From assembly GCA_013400975.1 (NCBI GenBank), contig WBMZ01010920.1, forward strand, positions 434,001 to 498,000: a stretch of 64,000 nucleotides of DNA, read 5' to 3'. Under the pieces are notes generated by a model. That model saw nothing but the letters and a program-made list of their open reading frames with translations, searched no databases and was not told the origin of the DNA. Positions 13,501 through 27,548 of this stretch are shown piece by piece. The first letter of the stretch is position 1; each line of letters begins with the position of its first letter. The DNA is from Atrichornis clamosus. Its lineage: Eukaryota > Chordata > Aves > Passeriformes > Menuridae. Both the position numbers and the translations under genes were made by a program.

Positions 13501-16500
13501 ACTGGTATAATTTCCTTTTAGGATTTAGAGAATTGAAGTGTTGCCTAAAGTTGTTCTTGCATCCTTTTCCTCTGCACTTTTATATAGGTATGATGAAGCA
13601 ACTCATCCAAACATTTCAGGGATGAAAAATCAGCATCATACGAATCATTAGTTAATTCAGTGTAGTGAACTCCCTGACTCTAGCAGAAAACCTGGCAATT
13701 TTCCATTGAAAGTGAAAAGTGGTCAATGTTCTTTTCATACTGTATCATGGGGCCACTCCAAAAAAGTAATTAAGCCTCAGTGGTACTTTTGTCAAATTTT
13801 TTCCATTTATGGCAGTGTGTTTTATGGATCTGGTTATAGAAAAAGGAGTTTGTCTCACTTGAATTCATGGGCTTTTAGCCTTTTTAAACACTGATATCTT
13901 TTCATCATTATGCACCAATCCTGATCAAATAATGTGAATACTACAGAAATGCAAACATATAATCGTGAAGATGTTCAGGAGCTAAAATTTCATCAGGTGT
14001 TAGATTTAACATATATTGTATTAGCTAGAACCTGCTAATTAGGTAAATATCTGCTAAAAATGAGGCATCTGGGAGCCTTGCACTTAAGGTAAGACTGGGT
14101 CTCAAGAGATCTTGGCTTAGTTTCTATTTGTACCACAGACTCTTATTCCATATGCCAGGTTTTCCCCTTGCAACCTTTCTCACATGTCTTGATTGGCAGC
14201 AACAAGTTGATTCAAATTGGAGGAGATTATTACAAAACTCTTGGGATAATTATACTGAAACTCCTGGTGTTACGGGAGAGAGTTTTTCACACTCACAAAT
14301 GTGAATAAAGTAGCTTAAAATGCAATTTTAATTAAAGATGTAAAGAAAACTCTTATAACACAGATAAGTATGATAATATCATACAGTTCTTGAAGCATAA
14401 TACTTTAAAGTGTCTTCTCTAAAGCAAATTTTACACTTTATGCTACACCTAATGCCACTTTTTGTCTTTCTACTCACTTCCAAGAGCTGTGCCTTGTGCC
14501 ACACTAGTACTTCACAGACTGATTAAGGTAACTGTCGGCTTTTCTTTCAGTGTTTAGTTCTCAGCAGAGGTGGTGGAGAGTTGTCAAATAACCACATCCT
14601 CTTTATCTCACAAAAAAATCCTAAGGAGTTTCTTCATACAGGTTGCATACAGTACCCTGCCTTCTTACTCTTTTTTCCAGCCTTTAATCTTTGTGCTTTG
14701 GTTGTGGAAATAAAACCTTTTTATATCTTTCTTCTTCACTCCACCAGATGTCCCCAGAATGACCTTTCCTTCCTGCCACCCCCTGTCCCCCCTGCTCCCC
14801 AGGATTTTTGGGTGAAGGCTTGTGACAGTTTTACTTTCTCTTTAAACCTCAACATCAGAAGTGTAGGAAGGTTTCTACCTTAATGTTCACCCAGGTTGTT
14901 GATCTGTCTAGTTTCATTCTGGGTATTTTGGTTGCCAGCAAAACAGCTCAATTTTTCACAAAGTTGGTTTTTTCCTTATTCTTTGTGAAGGAAAGTACAG
15001 TGCTTTAAGTTTTTACATACAGGAAGCAGAGGAGGAAGAGAATAAATGGTGAGATGACACTACTCCTGAAGATGTTTCATCCTTCAGATAGCTTGCTGTT
15101 TCTGAACTGTGATACTGCAATTCATATTTCTCCTTGACTACGATGAATGTACAATCAGCTTAGAACGAGATCAGGTCTCCTCAGCTCTGGGCATTTTGCA
15201 AGAGAGAAGCCATCGCTGATCAAGCTTTAGTCTTTTCACCATGGCATTTGTTACTTTTATAGAGAATCACTGTGGGTTTCTTTAAAGATAACTAGGTAGA
15301 TTTTGATAATCATCTTCAACATCCTGGACTTTAAAATCCTCAGAAAATAGATAGGATGGTAAGAAGACACTGTCCATCATCCCTTTGGTTCAGCTCTTTC
15401 CACTGTGCAAGGCAATGATCTGCGAGCACACCTTAAGTTGTCCTACATCTCTCCTCAGGAAGGGCCTGGCATCATTATTCCTCATTTTCCTTCAAAATCA
15501 AAAAAATGATTGCACCCTCAGGAGCTGATTTCTCTGCACCTGAATTCCACTTCTTTATAGTGCTTGGGATTTCTGCCTGTTAGCAGTGCAAGTGGTCTGG
15601 GCAGAGCATGATCATTGTTATTAGATGTACAGAACCTACTATAACCTTTCCACAATAGCCAAGGCTTCCATTGCTGCATTCCTTTTTATTGCCAACCCGA
15701 TTTAATGTTAGTTTGACCTGTGTATGTTATTTTGTTCTGCACCCTCTTCCTGAAATTAATCTTATTTTCACATACATTCTGACTGCAGCCCTTAGAACTT
15801 TTGTCTTATTCTTACTTTTTTTCAGCCTTATGAATTAAATATTTATGCCTTTCATCTTTATACATGATTCATTACAATCTCTCAGCATTTCTCCATGTCC
15901 CGAATGTAAAATTAACCTGCATAGGTTTAATATATGACAGTGGCGAAGTCTAGAACTGTGGCTTCATAACTAGTACAAGCATGGACAAATGAAAAGCTAA
16001 TGATCTAAACCTTCATTAACTCAATCAGTACATCCCAGAAGAAACAAATAAAAAGAGCTTGCACTTTTTAATTTGAAGCATCTAATCATTGGTGTATGAG
16101 AAGCCAGAGAATAAAAATATTCTCTGTAAAATTTCAGGGGGTTTGTTGTTGTCTACTTTTGTTTGTGAAAAGAACACAAATGTTAACTTTTTTAACATTT
16201 TGTGGGTTTGGGATTTTTTAAAATCAGAAATAATTTAAAATATTTTGTCTACAACTAGCTAACAGATATAAACTGTGTTTGGGATTTCTACGGGCCTTGA
16301 AAGGTTCATATTCTAGTTCTTGCTGGTCCCCAATCATAGGAACTCTCTGAATGTGTTCAAATGACAAATTTTTTTTGCTAGTAAGGAACCAGCTTTTCAC
16401 ACTGGAGGACTGAGCATCACATAGGACATAAAACCTCCAGGTTCAAATCCTACAAAAAAGTCACAAGAAAAAGAATTTAAATCTTAACGTCTTAATGCTA

Positions 16501-19354
16501 AGAGAAATCCTCAACTCTTGAGATAGTTCTACTTTTGAGAAAAAAGACCTTTTGCTATTTAAAAAAAACTGTATCTGGGACCAAAATTACTTACTCAACA
16601 CAAGTTTATTCTAAACAAACTGCTTTTTTATTGTGTTAATACCAAAAAAGGCATTAATAAGCCTCTATAAAGTACTATAAAACAAGGAAAGAATTTCTGG
16701 TTTTATCAGCTCTCTAACAGCTGCAGTGCATATTGCAAACTATCTGCCACTTGAATATGTGGAAATAAAATATCACTGCCGTACTGTTACAGGTCCCACT
16801 TCTGGGGAATACAAAACTCTACTTACCAAACTTTCTCACATAATTTCTTGTATTTACCGTGCATGCTTTTGCACACTTAAACTGCAGATTCTGAGGGTAT
16901 GTAATTATTTAAATATTTAGTCTATTTCAGTAATATCAGGTGAACTACGTTCAAAATAGGCAGCTGACACATATATGCTAGCAGTTGCCATTTTTATGAT
17001 GTTCAACACAGAATAACTTCTTAGAAGGAAATAATTTTTCCTTATTTTAAGGAAGATTTTTGCCTAAAAAAATATAAACCCAGAATGTTTGACATGATAT
17101 AAAAAATAAGTACTTGATTGTCATCTAAGGTAAGCTGATTTATCCTAGTAACTTTCACAAGTGCATGTGTATAAATTGGACTGATAGAATTTATTTTACA
17201 CGCATTTTCATTAGTAGATGGTGCAATGTGTCATTAAAGCAAACCAAGAGAAATCTCCTGACAGAACAAAAACACAAATCAAAGAAAATATTAGATTATA
17301 AGTTGTCAATGGCCTTATTTCCATTAAAAAAAAAATATTTTCAACAGCATGCCAGATTATGTCAACTGAAAGTCACTTTCTAGCACCTGAAGAACAAAAG
17401 TTATATTCTATGAAGATAATATAACAATTACATATAACAAGATCTATAACAATTTTCTTCACTTGAAGGTATAAATAGAATTTCACCTTTCTTCCCTGCA
17501 GAAAACAATTATTGAGCAGGAAAATTTAAGGAATAAAATCCTTATAAACAGAGTTACACAAAAATATGAAATATGTTTCATCAGAAAAAAACCCCATTAT
17601 TTCATCCAAATTAGAATATTGTATGGGTCAGAAACTGAATTGTATCAAGACACAACTCTGAACCTTTTTACTTGGAAAACTAATTTTTGTGTATAAAACA
17701 GAATTGGACTTAGTTAATGTCTAAACAAATAATTTATTTTCACCAAAAAATGTTGCTGGTGTGGATAGTTAAACAATACGACATTGCAATAAAGTGTTGT
17801 TTCCTAATGATTAAATTTCCAATCCAGATCCTCACTTGAATTTTAGCAATTTAATCTTCATAATATGAGTCTTATTTGCTATTTTTAATAGTCCTTCATA
17901 AAATGAGTCTTTATTTTCATAAAGCACACTGCTTGTAATATGCATTTATAGGTATTCCCTTTTTGTGTAAATACATTTTTAAGAAGTGTGGATTGTATAT
18001 TGTCTGGCAAGAGAACAAAATGTTATACTTGAGAAGCTCTATGCCAAGACACAGTTTGATTCAGAAATACTTCTTTCTTTTCAGAGGAAATATAAAGGTT
18101 TCTTTGTGTACATGGTTTCTTTGTATGAATTATTCCTGTTACAGATCAGAAAGCCACAGACAGAAGCTAAGAACACAATCTCTGTTCCAAAGAATTTAAT
18201 ATCAAAATAGTATCTTAGTAACTAAATTGCATAATAACATCCTATCGGGTTGCACATCTTTGTCTACAGATTCTTTTTTGCTTCCCTGAGTGGTGTAAGC
18301 CAGATTTCAATCCCCCCTCTTACCCACCTGCCTGATTTTACCAGCTAATTCAAAGGATCTATTAAAATTCACAAAGTTAAGCAGCAGCTGTGTAAGTATT
18401 TGCAGGGTCAAGCCCTTGTAGTTTAAATCTTTACTACATGTGTATGCAGAACCTAGCAATGGGGGGCCTTGAAGGCTCATTTGCATCTCCTTGGCAAAAA
18501 CCTGAAAGCAATTCTCTTTCAATACTCCAAACTCTACCTTGGAAGCCCTTTGAGGAAAAGGAAAAAAAAAGGGGTACAAGCCTTCCTGGAAAGAGAACAT
18601 TTTTGCAGTCAAGCTACATGGAAACTACATCAAAAGAGCTTTTCAAGTAGCAGGACTTTTACACTCTGTCATTCAAAATGTATTTCTTAGTTTGGTATTC
18701 ACGGGAATATTTTAGATTCTTGGTGTGTAAATTTTCCTTTAATTGATATGAACTAATTTAAGAATATATATTTTTTCCTTGTATTTTTCACTGTATATTT
18801 GTAAGCCAAATTAATTTTCCAGCAGTAGGCAGCATATTTATATTTCATTAATATCCTTTTCACCGTGTTTTATTAGAAAGTTACCTGGAGGGTTGTAGGC
18901 TGTGCAGAAACTATAAACCCATGAAGATCCTAAGAGTCTGTGTGAAGGAGTGGCTGAGAAAAAGCTGGGGTTATATACCAGTTGCAGGGACTTGACTTTA
19001 AAGAAATATATAATTTGGGAATGACTCAACTGCTATCCTTCAGAAATCTCTTTAGCCATCTTTTTTTTTTTTAATGGATATTTTTTATCTTTTTGACTGA
19101 ATTTCCTTTCTTATCATAGATAGACATTTTCCTTTTCCTTTTATTCTCTGGCCTTTTAAACATTAGCTATAGGTAAAAATGAGAAAAAAAAACTTTCTTT
19201 CCTAGTAGGAAACTTCTTTTCTGAAACACAAATCAAGATGGAAATTTTAAGTTCTGCCTGTTTCACATAAATTTAGAAATAAACTGACTTCGTGTAGATA
19301 TTTTAGAGCTAAATGTATTTTCCCCAAATTTGAAATGTTTCTTTTAGCTCTTCT
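10567..19354. other. Non-coding AT-rich stretch, no gene or named repeat recognised
   Basis: Typical CpG-poor avian non-coding sequence. Open frames are 101 codons or shorter and lack domains. A pyrimidine-rich run ending in AG at 14761-14802 resembles a splice acceptor, but the sequence after it shows no recognisable exon. I see no transposon, RNA gene or sizeable tandem repeat here. Confidence 0.6.
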
Positions 19355-19680
19355 GGGTCACGATTAGGGCACCATCATCATAAGGGGTGGAGCAGCTCCT
19401 TGTGAACCAGAGTGATGGCCTCAGCCACTCATCAGGCACCTCCATGGGGGACAGAACATCAGCCCCTGTGTCGGCACCTGGAACAGCAGAACCATCACGA
19501 GCCCCAGGCGTGGCTGCATCATGATGGGCACTTTGAAAGGGTGTGGTCTCTCCCATGCGCCATCTCTGTGGCCATGACCTCCCCAAAGCATGCTGAGAAC
19601 CTCACACATGGTCACCATGTGCTACAGCAGGCTTGTGCTACATCGCACCTAGTAAATTAATGTGGGAACACCCTCGCAGT
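19355..19680. other. CpG-richer unclassified islet, possible transposon remnant
   Basis: This block is clearly richer in G+C than its surroundings and holds several CpG dinucleotides (for example near 19360, 19470, 19498, 19510, 19558, 19645 and 19675), while the neighbouring kilobases have very few. Overlapping open frames of 65 to 82 codons exist on both strands; none resembles a known protein. The sharp compositional edges suggest an inserted element, such as an LTR fragment, or a retained regulatory islet. I cannot name it. Confidence 0.35.
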
Positions 19681-22600
19681 TAAGGAAATTACTGTCTGTC
19701 CTCATGGTTTGCTTGGCCATATCCCAGCATGTATTTCGTCCATTCAAACTTCTTCAAACAATTTTCAGCCGCCTGTGACAGGTAAAACACCTCAGGGATC
19801 ACCTTCAAGAGTAATAGGCATGCAGCCTGCTTTGGGAGTGAAAGAATTTGCTACTACAACCATTTGGGCCTTCCTCTATTGGTTGTTCTCAATGCCCAGG
19901 ACCATTCTTGGTCATAATTTATTTAACCGGTATGGATGCAGCCCCTGAAATTTATGACTGTTCTAAAAGCCCACACTGGGTCAGAAGAACTTGGAAATGT
20001 GCATTACATCAAGGGAAATGCAATCTTTGTGAAGCTGTCTAGAACATGATGAAGGCACTAGCTATCTACCATAAGGTAAGGCAGCAGAGGAGATACACAA
20101 CATAGTATTGTACTGAATTAATTCAATATGAACCATTTGTCAGTATCAAAAAATAAGGTATTATACTTTGTATTGATTCATTTGTGACTTGCAGTATGAA
20201 CTTCAGAATTTACTATTTACCTCTTTTATCAGTGTTCATGTAATTTTAACCTAAAATACATGGATCTTCTGTTACAGCTTTTTTATTCTGTTTTATTAAC
20301 CTATTTGTTTTAATATAGACTCATAGGCTATGTTAAAGGGGCTCCAAATTCCCTTTAGTAATCACCAAAGCATAATAGCCCCAGCAGACACTGTTAAATG
20401 TCACTACTCTTTACATTATATAAGTAGTGATAGTCATGCCTTTCAGCATGACACCATGTGGTATGCTTACATTCCTCAACCTCTCATTTATATGTTAATA
20501 ACTCTCAAATGCATTTATTTGATTCGCATTCAATATTTTCTAGTGAATTGAAACAAGACTACCTCGTCTGATAATAGCATTGTGTTAATTTTTTCTGGTC
20601 AATCCTCTTAATGGTAGTATCATAATTAAGCGCATTGGCAAAAAAACGTAGTGACGCAAAAATTGTACTTGAAGGTACATCATTGATCCAGAGAGAAATC
20701 ATAAGAGTATATCAGAAGAGCTTAATTATTGAAATAATAAAAACTGTGTGGCATGCTGCAGTACAGAGTGTGAGATTATCTACTTGGGAACTTATAATAA
20801 GAATTTCTTCTATAAATGGTGATATCTTAACTTCAAGTTAGAAAATAAGAAAATCATATGTTAGAGTTAACCATATATTGTATGCATAAAAATGGTGCAC
20901 ACACAAGACCTCAGCTGTGACATGGCCAGTAAAGGTCAAGGATTACTAAAACTGTTGCATGAAGCATCACCAAAATGTTATTTGCAGGACAGGTGTCGTT
21001 CTGATCCCATTCACTAAGCAGAAGATGAATCTAAGTAGAAGAGATAAGGTTATTAGGAGAAGAAGACAAATGGAGTGTCTCCATTATGAGACAGAATGCA
21101 AATAATTTCGTTGTTTTGCTAAACTGAATGACAAATGTGAAGAGGGCGCTGTCAGTGTCCACCTAAGAAGGTAACTATCGTCAGGAGAAATAAATAAAAC
21201 ACCAGTATTTCCAGTTTCTCTGTCTTCTGACAGCGTTTTTTGAGCACTAGCCAGTCTTTGACTGGACAAATCTGTGATGACAATAAGGGAGGGATTGAAG
21301 TTGTGTGAATTGCTTTGACACATTATGCAACTCTTTAAAGAATATTTAAATGTGGGAGAGAAAGAAGAAAAGGGTGAATAGGAAATGAAGGTGCAAGAGG
21401 AACCTGTTGAGAAATGAGACATGATCACAGAGATCACTGGTCAGGCTTTTTTCTAGGGGTAAGTGTATGTGGTTACATGTGAAGATAAGTGTGATCATGG
21501 TATCTTTGTCATACTTGAAATTCCTCTGTAATTAAACCGTGTGTCTTCCCCTGGAAGAATAAAAAAAGTCATTACTTATACAGCTTAAAGATGCAATACT
21601 CAAAAGAACAAATAAGACCATAAATTTAAGCTAAAAATCTAAAGACATTATCTGGGCTTGGACGTGAGATCCCAAATATTCCAGAGAGGCATGACTGAAA
21701 AGGTATTTTCATAGAGATGTTTCAGTTTATCAGAGGGATTGTCTAGCATGTTTATCCCCAATAGCAGATGACAGCACTGAAACTTGGGTGTCCATTCCAT
21801 TGTTCTCTTTCATAACTCTACAGATTGTTATTCATCCATCTTTCTCTTCATACAAAAACAATAATGGATGGATCTGGGTTTAAAACTAACTTGCTCTTTT
21901 GAAACTTCAGACTTCTGTGCTACTAGGGGCAGACCACATATCACATCATCTAATCAGTTTAAGAAGCCTGATGCAAATGCTACCATTAAAAATAAAACAA
22001 AAAAGGAAGAAAATAGAATGACAAAGAATCACAAAGTGGCTTGGAGACAAAATGCAAAACTAAAGAAAAAAAGAACAGCATTTTCTACCCTAAAAGTGAT
22101 ATTGTTTAAGTTAAAAACATTCCATTATTCAAATAAGATTTCTTAAAGTTAACAAGTTCTGGTGGTTTCTGTGGAAACAGGGTCAAAAAGCTACAGGTAG
22201 TCAGCATGCCGCCGTTAGCTGAGAAGGAGATCTCTCACTTGCAGATTTCAGGAGTTGCCTGCCTGCTGGGAAACATGTATAAAAAGGCAGCTTCCAAAAG
22301 TAGTCTGCAGGGTTTCAGACTGGTGGAAAGGATGCAAAGGTTCAAAAAAGTGGAGATAATAGCATAAAACTTATGAAAAATAACATATATATATATTTAC
22401 ATATATGAAAAATGTATTAAAATCAAATTATATTTAAAAGTATAATAATTTTACTTTGCAAAATAAAAAATTTTAGCTTGCTATATTAAAAAAAAAGAAA
22501 ATTTCAGATAATTTGGTGTTTTTGTGAGAAATTTAATTATAGTCACAGCAGCAACTGCTAAGGAATCTACAGATAACTATTAAAGCTGTAAACGAATCAG

Positions 22601-23244
22601 CTTTGGTGCTAGTACAGTATCTGTCAGAGACAGGACAAAATGAAAGACAACCCATAGTGATTCTGGGTGTAGGGATTTATTTAAGAATCAATGAGAAGAG
22701 AGCTTTTATCCTATTTGTCTACCTCATATTCTCACTGATTCACTCTCCTTGGTGCTATGCTTACTTGATTTCAACTTCCCTTCCCAACAAGGATGTCACT
22801 GCTGGGCTGGGAAGTTCAGTCAGAAACTGATGTAAGTCCACACTCATAGTCCAGGCTCAGGAGTCCTTGTCATCATGGGAATCCCCTAGGGTTCCTCTCC
22901 ATGCATCTCCCACATCTCCAGGATCCTGACACTTCTAGGATCTTTCCTCTAGGGTCTTCACCTTTTTCTTTCTTGGTCCACCTCTTCCTTCTAAGACCAC
23001 TTTTTTGGGAACTCTTCTACCCCTAGGCCTCAGTTTTCCTCACCTAAATAGTCTGTGTGCAGAAGCACAACTTGTGATCTGCTGACTCTCTCTTGTGTCT
23101 CTTCATTAATTGGAGGATTCAGGTCTTGCCACTTTTGTTCAGAGCAGATGTTAATAAAAGCTACAACTACCCTATGCCAACTGCTGCTAGCAAGTAGCAG
23201 GCTTCTGCTTGAGAGTTCAAAAGTTCAGGTTTTGAAATTCACCC

Positions 23245-23259
23245 TACACACACACACAT
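23245..23259 (+). repeat. (CA)n microsatellite, short
   Basis: About seven uninterrupted AC/CA units. It is short enough to be of little consequence. Confidence 0.85.
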
Positions 23260-23690
23260 AGACACCAATTATCCGCTGGCAATCACAGTTTAAGTTATTT
23301 TTTCACCTACAACAGTATCACATGCAACACATAGTAGCATGTTCATTAATGCATATTCTCTCTAGAAATGACAAATTCAAATAAGACCTGATTTTGAGAA
23401 GGCATTGTCTTCATGCACACTGTAAAACAAGTTAGAGGACTGAAAAGAAAAGCACCTTAAAATTCTGCTCAATTTTAAAGAATTTGAGGGAGAAGAGAAA
23501 AATGAATAAAATACCTGAAAAGGAAATGTAAAGCGAACAGTCAACATATACAGGCATTCTCCTCAGTTTATCACATTTCCCACCTATCACATAGGGAATA
23601 ACACTTGTTCTTCTTTTCTTTTTTTTCCCCAAATTAAAAATCCACATCAATAAAAACAGGTCTGAGTGTTACAGATGGAGCTAAAGAGAG

Positions 23691-23705
23691 AAAAAAAAAA
23701 AAAAA
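23691..23705 (+). repeat. Poly(A) tract, 15 A
   Basis: An uninterrupted run of 15 A preceded by a GAGAG run. No retroposed body is recognised. Confidence 0.85.
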
Positions 23706-26700
23706 GCAAAGCAATATATTTTTGCTTTAATTTCAACTTTCATACTTTGACATGGAGAAATTTCTTATGATGTCCCACTCATGGCATTTGACAGTGATAG
23801 CAGTAATTTTCTTGGTACAAAAATGAAATGGACAACACACTGCAACAGAAAAAACAATAATTTTGTGGTGGGTCAGGACATAGGTATTTGCTCCCATATG
23901 ATCTCTCACAGAAAGAAACTACTCTGTTCCTTCCTTGCAGTTTCTGGTTGAGGACACGTTGGAAGTTCTCTAGGTACGTGAACCCAGCAATGGGCTTAAG
24001 AAAATATGCATTGCCCTTTAGGAAAGCATAGACCAGTTCCTCTGCAATTTTTTTAACTCATCCTGAAGAAAAGCCTGTTTGGTTTTATTACAAAACAGTA
24101 TTTTGATTTGCCCAGGTTTGAAAATGCAACAACAGTAAGCAAAATGCTGTCTTTGTGTTCTTCTTGATATGCTCGTTTCCTATCATTTGCTATTCAAAGA
24201 CCACTCTGATGCAGGAACTTGTCTGACTGATTGCTCTGTGCTGCTCTATTTAAACTCCCCTTCTTTTTCTGTGACCTTTATTCTCAGGGGCACTTTGAGT
24301 GTTGCTCTCCTCTGAGTCCCAGCCTCCTTGATATTCATCTTGGATGGTAGGATCACTGCAGCTTTACTTTGGCCTTTTACATAGTGAAAGGGTGAATGAA
24401 TCACAAGAGACCTCAAACTGATAGATGCTAAAAGGTGTGATAAGAGTGCAGAGAGCTGTCTTTTCATTTTTCACCCCAACTTATGTATTTTCTCTGTTCC
24501 TTGCAGGTTTTATGCACGGGTATTTTTCAGGGTAGTCAGGCCTGCTGAGATGTAAAATGAAGCAGTGATAAAAGTAGACAGATGCATAAAAAATGAGATT
24601 GTGCCACTGTGTTTAAGGTGCTTCTGTAAGAAACAAAAGGAGGAGGAAGAATTCTGTGAGAATCACCCTTTTAGCACTGTGGGGTCACTAGCTGTTTTGT
24701 TTTTCCTTAAATCTCCTAGAATCCCATAATTATTAGAGAATCTGAAGAGTCTTTAAAAAGAGATAAACAAGAAGAGAAACAAGAAGTAATTTTCTCATCC
24801 ACATACCTGCAAAGAAGATACTGACAAAAATAACCTCCTCTAAAAGTTAAAAACGGATTGCATTTGAAAAATATCTGGATTTTGTAGTCAATCTTTTTTG
24901 TAGATAGAAAAAATTGATGATCAGGAATACCTGAAATGGAAAGTCTGCTCTTTCATGAGTAGATAGCAATGGGCGTCTTTGTGTTGCCTTAGAAGTACAA
25001 ATGTTGTCCATCTGGTCCAGGATTTTTTTTACAGTATAAAATTTTATATATCAGAAAAAAAGTTTGTCATGATGAAATGTTTTTAAAAAGTATAACTGGA
25101 AATTTTGTTATTAAAGTATTAAGGTCCAGATACTATTCTCAATAAAAAGGAGCAACAGGCTGTGAAAATGGAGATCTATTTTCAAATTGTGCAAAGACGT
25201 TTGGGTCATGGGTTTATTTTCCATTATCAGAACTTTGCTACTTGCTTATTGATTTGTTCATGTGGGGCTGATAAACTCTGAATGTTTGGGATTTCATTCT
25301 GGTGAGTATCACAACCCTGAAATACAGGCTCCACAGTGATTTGGGAGACTGAAATAAGAAGCTGAATGAGAAACTCTTGCTAAAGACATTTCTCCAGTAT
25401 CCAACACATCGATGATGTCTTCAAATAGTTGCTTATGCTCTGACCTTGCAATACTGCGCCTATATTAACCACCTTTATATGAAAAGTGAAACTGCACAGG
25501 GCAACATAACATATCCTTATTCCACTGTACAATCTTCTTTTACTTTAATTGCTTTTATTGGGGAAAAGATTATTTCTCACTTTTACAAAGATATATTCAC
25601 TGATTTCCCAGTGATACTTTCAGAAAATACAGTGTGAAATCCCAGTGAGGATCTAAACATCTATTTCAATCTAAGATAACAATTAAATTTTCTCTTCTAA
25701 TTTGTGCAATTTCATTGTCTGATTCAGACTTTCCATCACTTTACGTTATGCAGAAATCATGCAGTAGTTGTGATGGCTCTAAAATATGTGTGTTCCAATA
25801 TATTTTGGAAGTGCCAGGTGTATAAATATCTTGGTACTTAGCAAAGTCAAAGCCTGGGAAATGCAAATCAAACTAAGTTTGATATTTGAATGACCTTTGA
25901 TAAATACATGTGACATTTTGGTAAAAGAAATGATTTTGAATGCATGCATCAGGTTGAGTAGGGGTTTAGTAAAAGGTTGTTTATGTGTTTCTGTGGGCAC
26001 ACACATAGGCATATGCACACACAGGGACACATATATACATAAAATTAAATAAAAGCACAGAAATTGCTAGTACTCTTAGGATTTCTGGCAGCAGTAGGAC
26101 TTCAGAATTCTACCTGTGTTCAGTATTCTGCTGAACAAACCTTTCCTAATAGTTTTGTTGTTTTGGTTTTTTTTTAATCCACGTGGCATTACTAATTACA
26201 TTAAACCTGTGAGGAATTATGAATGACTCTCACTAAGGAATAATTAAACTACCCTATGCTTGGCAGAAATCAAAATGGAAGCCACTAGCCCACAATGGGG
26301 TTAAATGGAAATATTAAGCTGAAGGCTTAAGAACATAACTTTGTGCCACCTTATGACCTCAGAACTGCCCTAGAAGCAGGGAAAGACAAAAAGATGACAA
26401 GGGCAACATTTCTTGTGTTACTAAGTTGCTAGCAATTAAAAGACATAACTGGAAAGATTTCTGACTAAAAAGACAATTTGGAATACATGAACCATAGGAC
26501 TACAGCTTGACTTGCATACAAACATCTCCTTTGTAGTTGCTGCTGAAGTTTCTTGTTCACAGAGACGAGTGATGCATTTTGGCTCTGCCGTTTCCTCCCT
26601 CTCTGCACATCTAGGTTTCCTTTTGAGGGACAAACTGTGTGCAAAAAGTCCACAAGCAGGTTTCAGACACAGGAGCAAGGAAGCACTCTGAACCCCCCAG

Positions 26701-27375
26701 CTGGCACACATCCACGTTGCTCACAGAAACAGCCCTCTTTCTATGTAGACAATATTATGGCATCAATGTACTTAAAGATCCTGTGGAAAAACTGAACAGG
26801 TGAGGGAGAAGGGATATAAATGTCAAAAAAAATTTTGTACCTTAGTTGGCGCATTTTCTTATTTCTATTCAGCTAACCCTGCGGCAAAGCTCAGCTAAGT
26901 AAAGATAGCTACACACTAATCTTGTCATTCGTTGCACAGCTGTCTCACATATATCACAACCAATTTCAAGACTAAAGACTATACTTGATACAGTAATTTC
27001 ATTTGTTTCTATTTAATCATTGTTTAAGCCACAGAATGAGATCTGCCCTGTAAGAACATGTGTTGTATGAAGTGGAAAAACTCCCAGGATATGACATAAA
27101 GCTAAAGGTCTATTATAGTTTTCATCTGCAGCAGGTCTGCCCTGATGTGTTTTTTAATCTCTGAATGAATTTTGAGAAGAAAATATACTCTGTTAAGTAT
27201 CAGAAAGTTCCCTATATTTCAGCTGCATTAAAACAAAAAGATAGCACAATATTTATCAGTTAACATAAACCTTTTAAGTGATTGATATTTGCATTTACAG
27301 TGAACTTTGATCACATATGAACAAAGAACTTAAGAAATATTGCAGAGTTCATCACTGAAATGAACATGTAAAACA

Positions 27376-27548
27376 AAAAAAAATTTCCCCAACTAAAAAT
27401 AAAACAAGTAACACCCCCCAAAACCCCACAACAAACAACATAAACAAAAAAAACTACAAAAAAACCCCCCACAAAAACCCAAAGCCAAACAAATCCACCC
27501 CCCAAAAAGCAAAAACAAAACCCAAATAACCAAACCAAAATCCAAAAA
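27376..27548 (+). repeat. A/C-only low-complexity tract with C-runs
   Basis: About 170 bases composed almost entirely of A and C on the plus strand, with very few G or T. It contains several C-runs of three to six bases (near 27414, 27423, 27464, 27477 and 27497). The minus strand is therefore T/G-rich with G-runs that could support G-quadruplexes. An 88-codon minus-strand open frame across it (27311-27577) encodes only F, V, G, W and C-rich sequence and is a composition artefact, not a membrane protein. Confidence 0.85.

Larger units (their letters stand above)
19681..27370. other. Non-coding AT-rich stretch with simple repeats only
   Basis: No gene or named transposon is recognised. There is a short TA-rich run at 22383-22407, a pyrimidine-rich run around 22860-23060, a short CA microsatellite at 23245-23259 and a 15-A run at 23691-23705. 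Open frames are 117 codons or shorter with no domain. Confidence 0.6.

Noticed and set aside
16380..16465. B-box-like GGTTCAAATCC that could mark a tRNA or tRNA-derived SINE
   Set aside because: No matching A box at the right distance, no acceptor-stem pairing and no foldable cloverleaf in the preceding bases.
20610..20650. Short text GGTAGTATCATAATTAAGCG loosely resembling the start of U4 snRNA
   Set aside because: Only about 15 bases resemble it. The following stems and the Sm site are absent, so it is chance.
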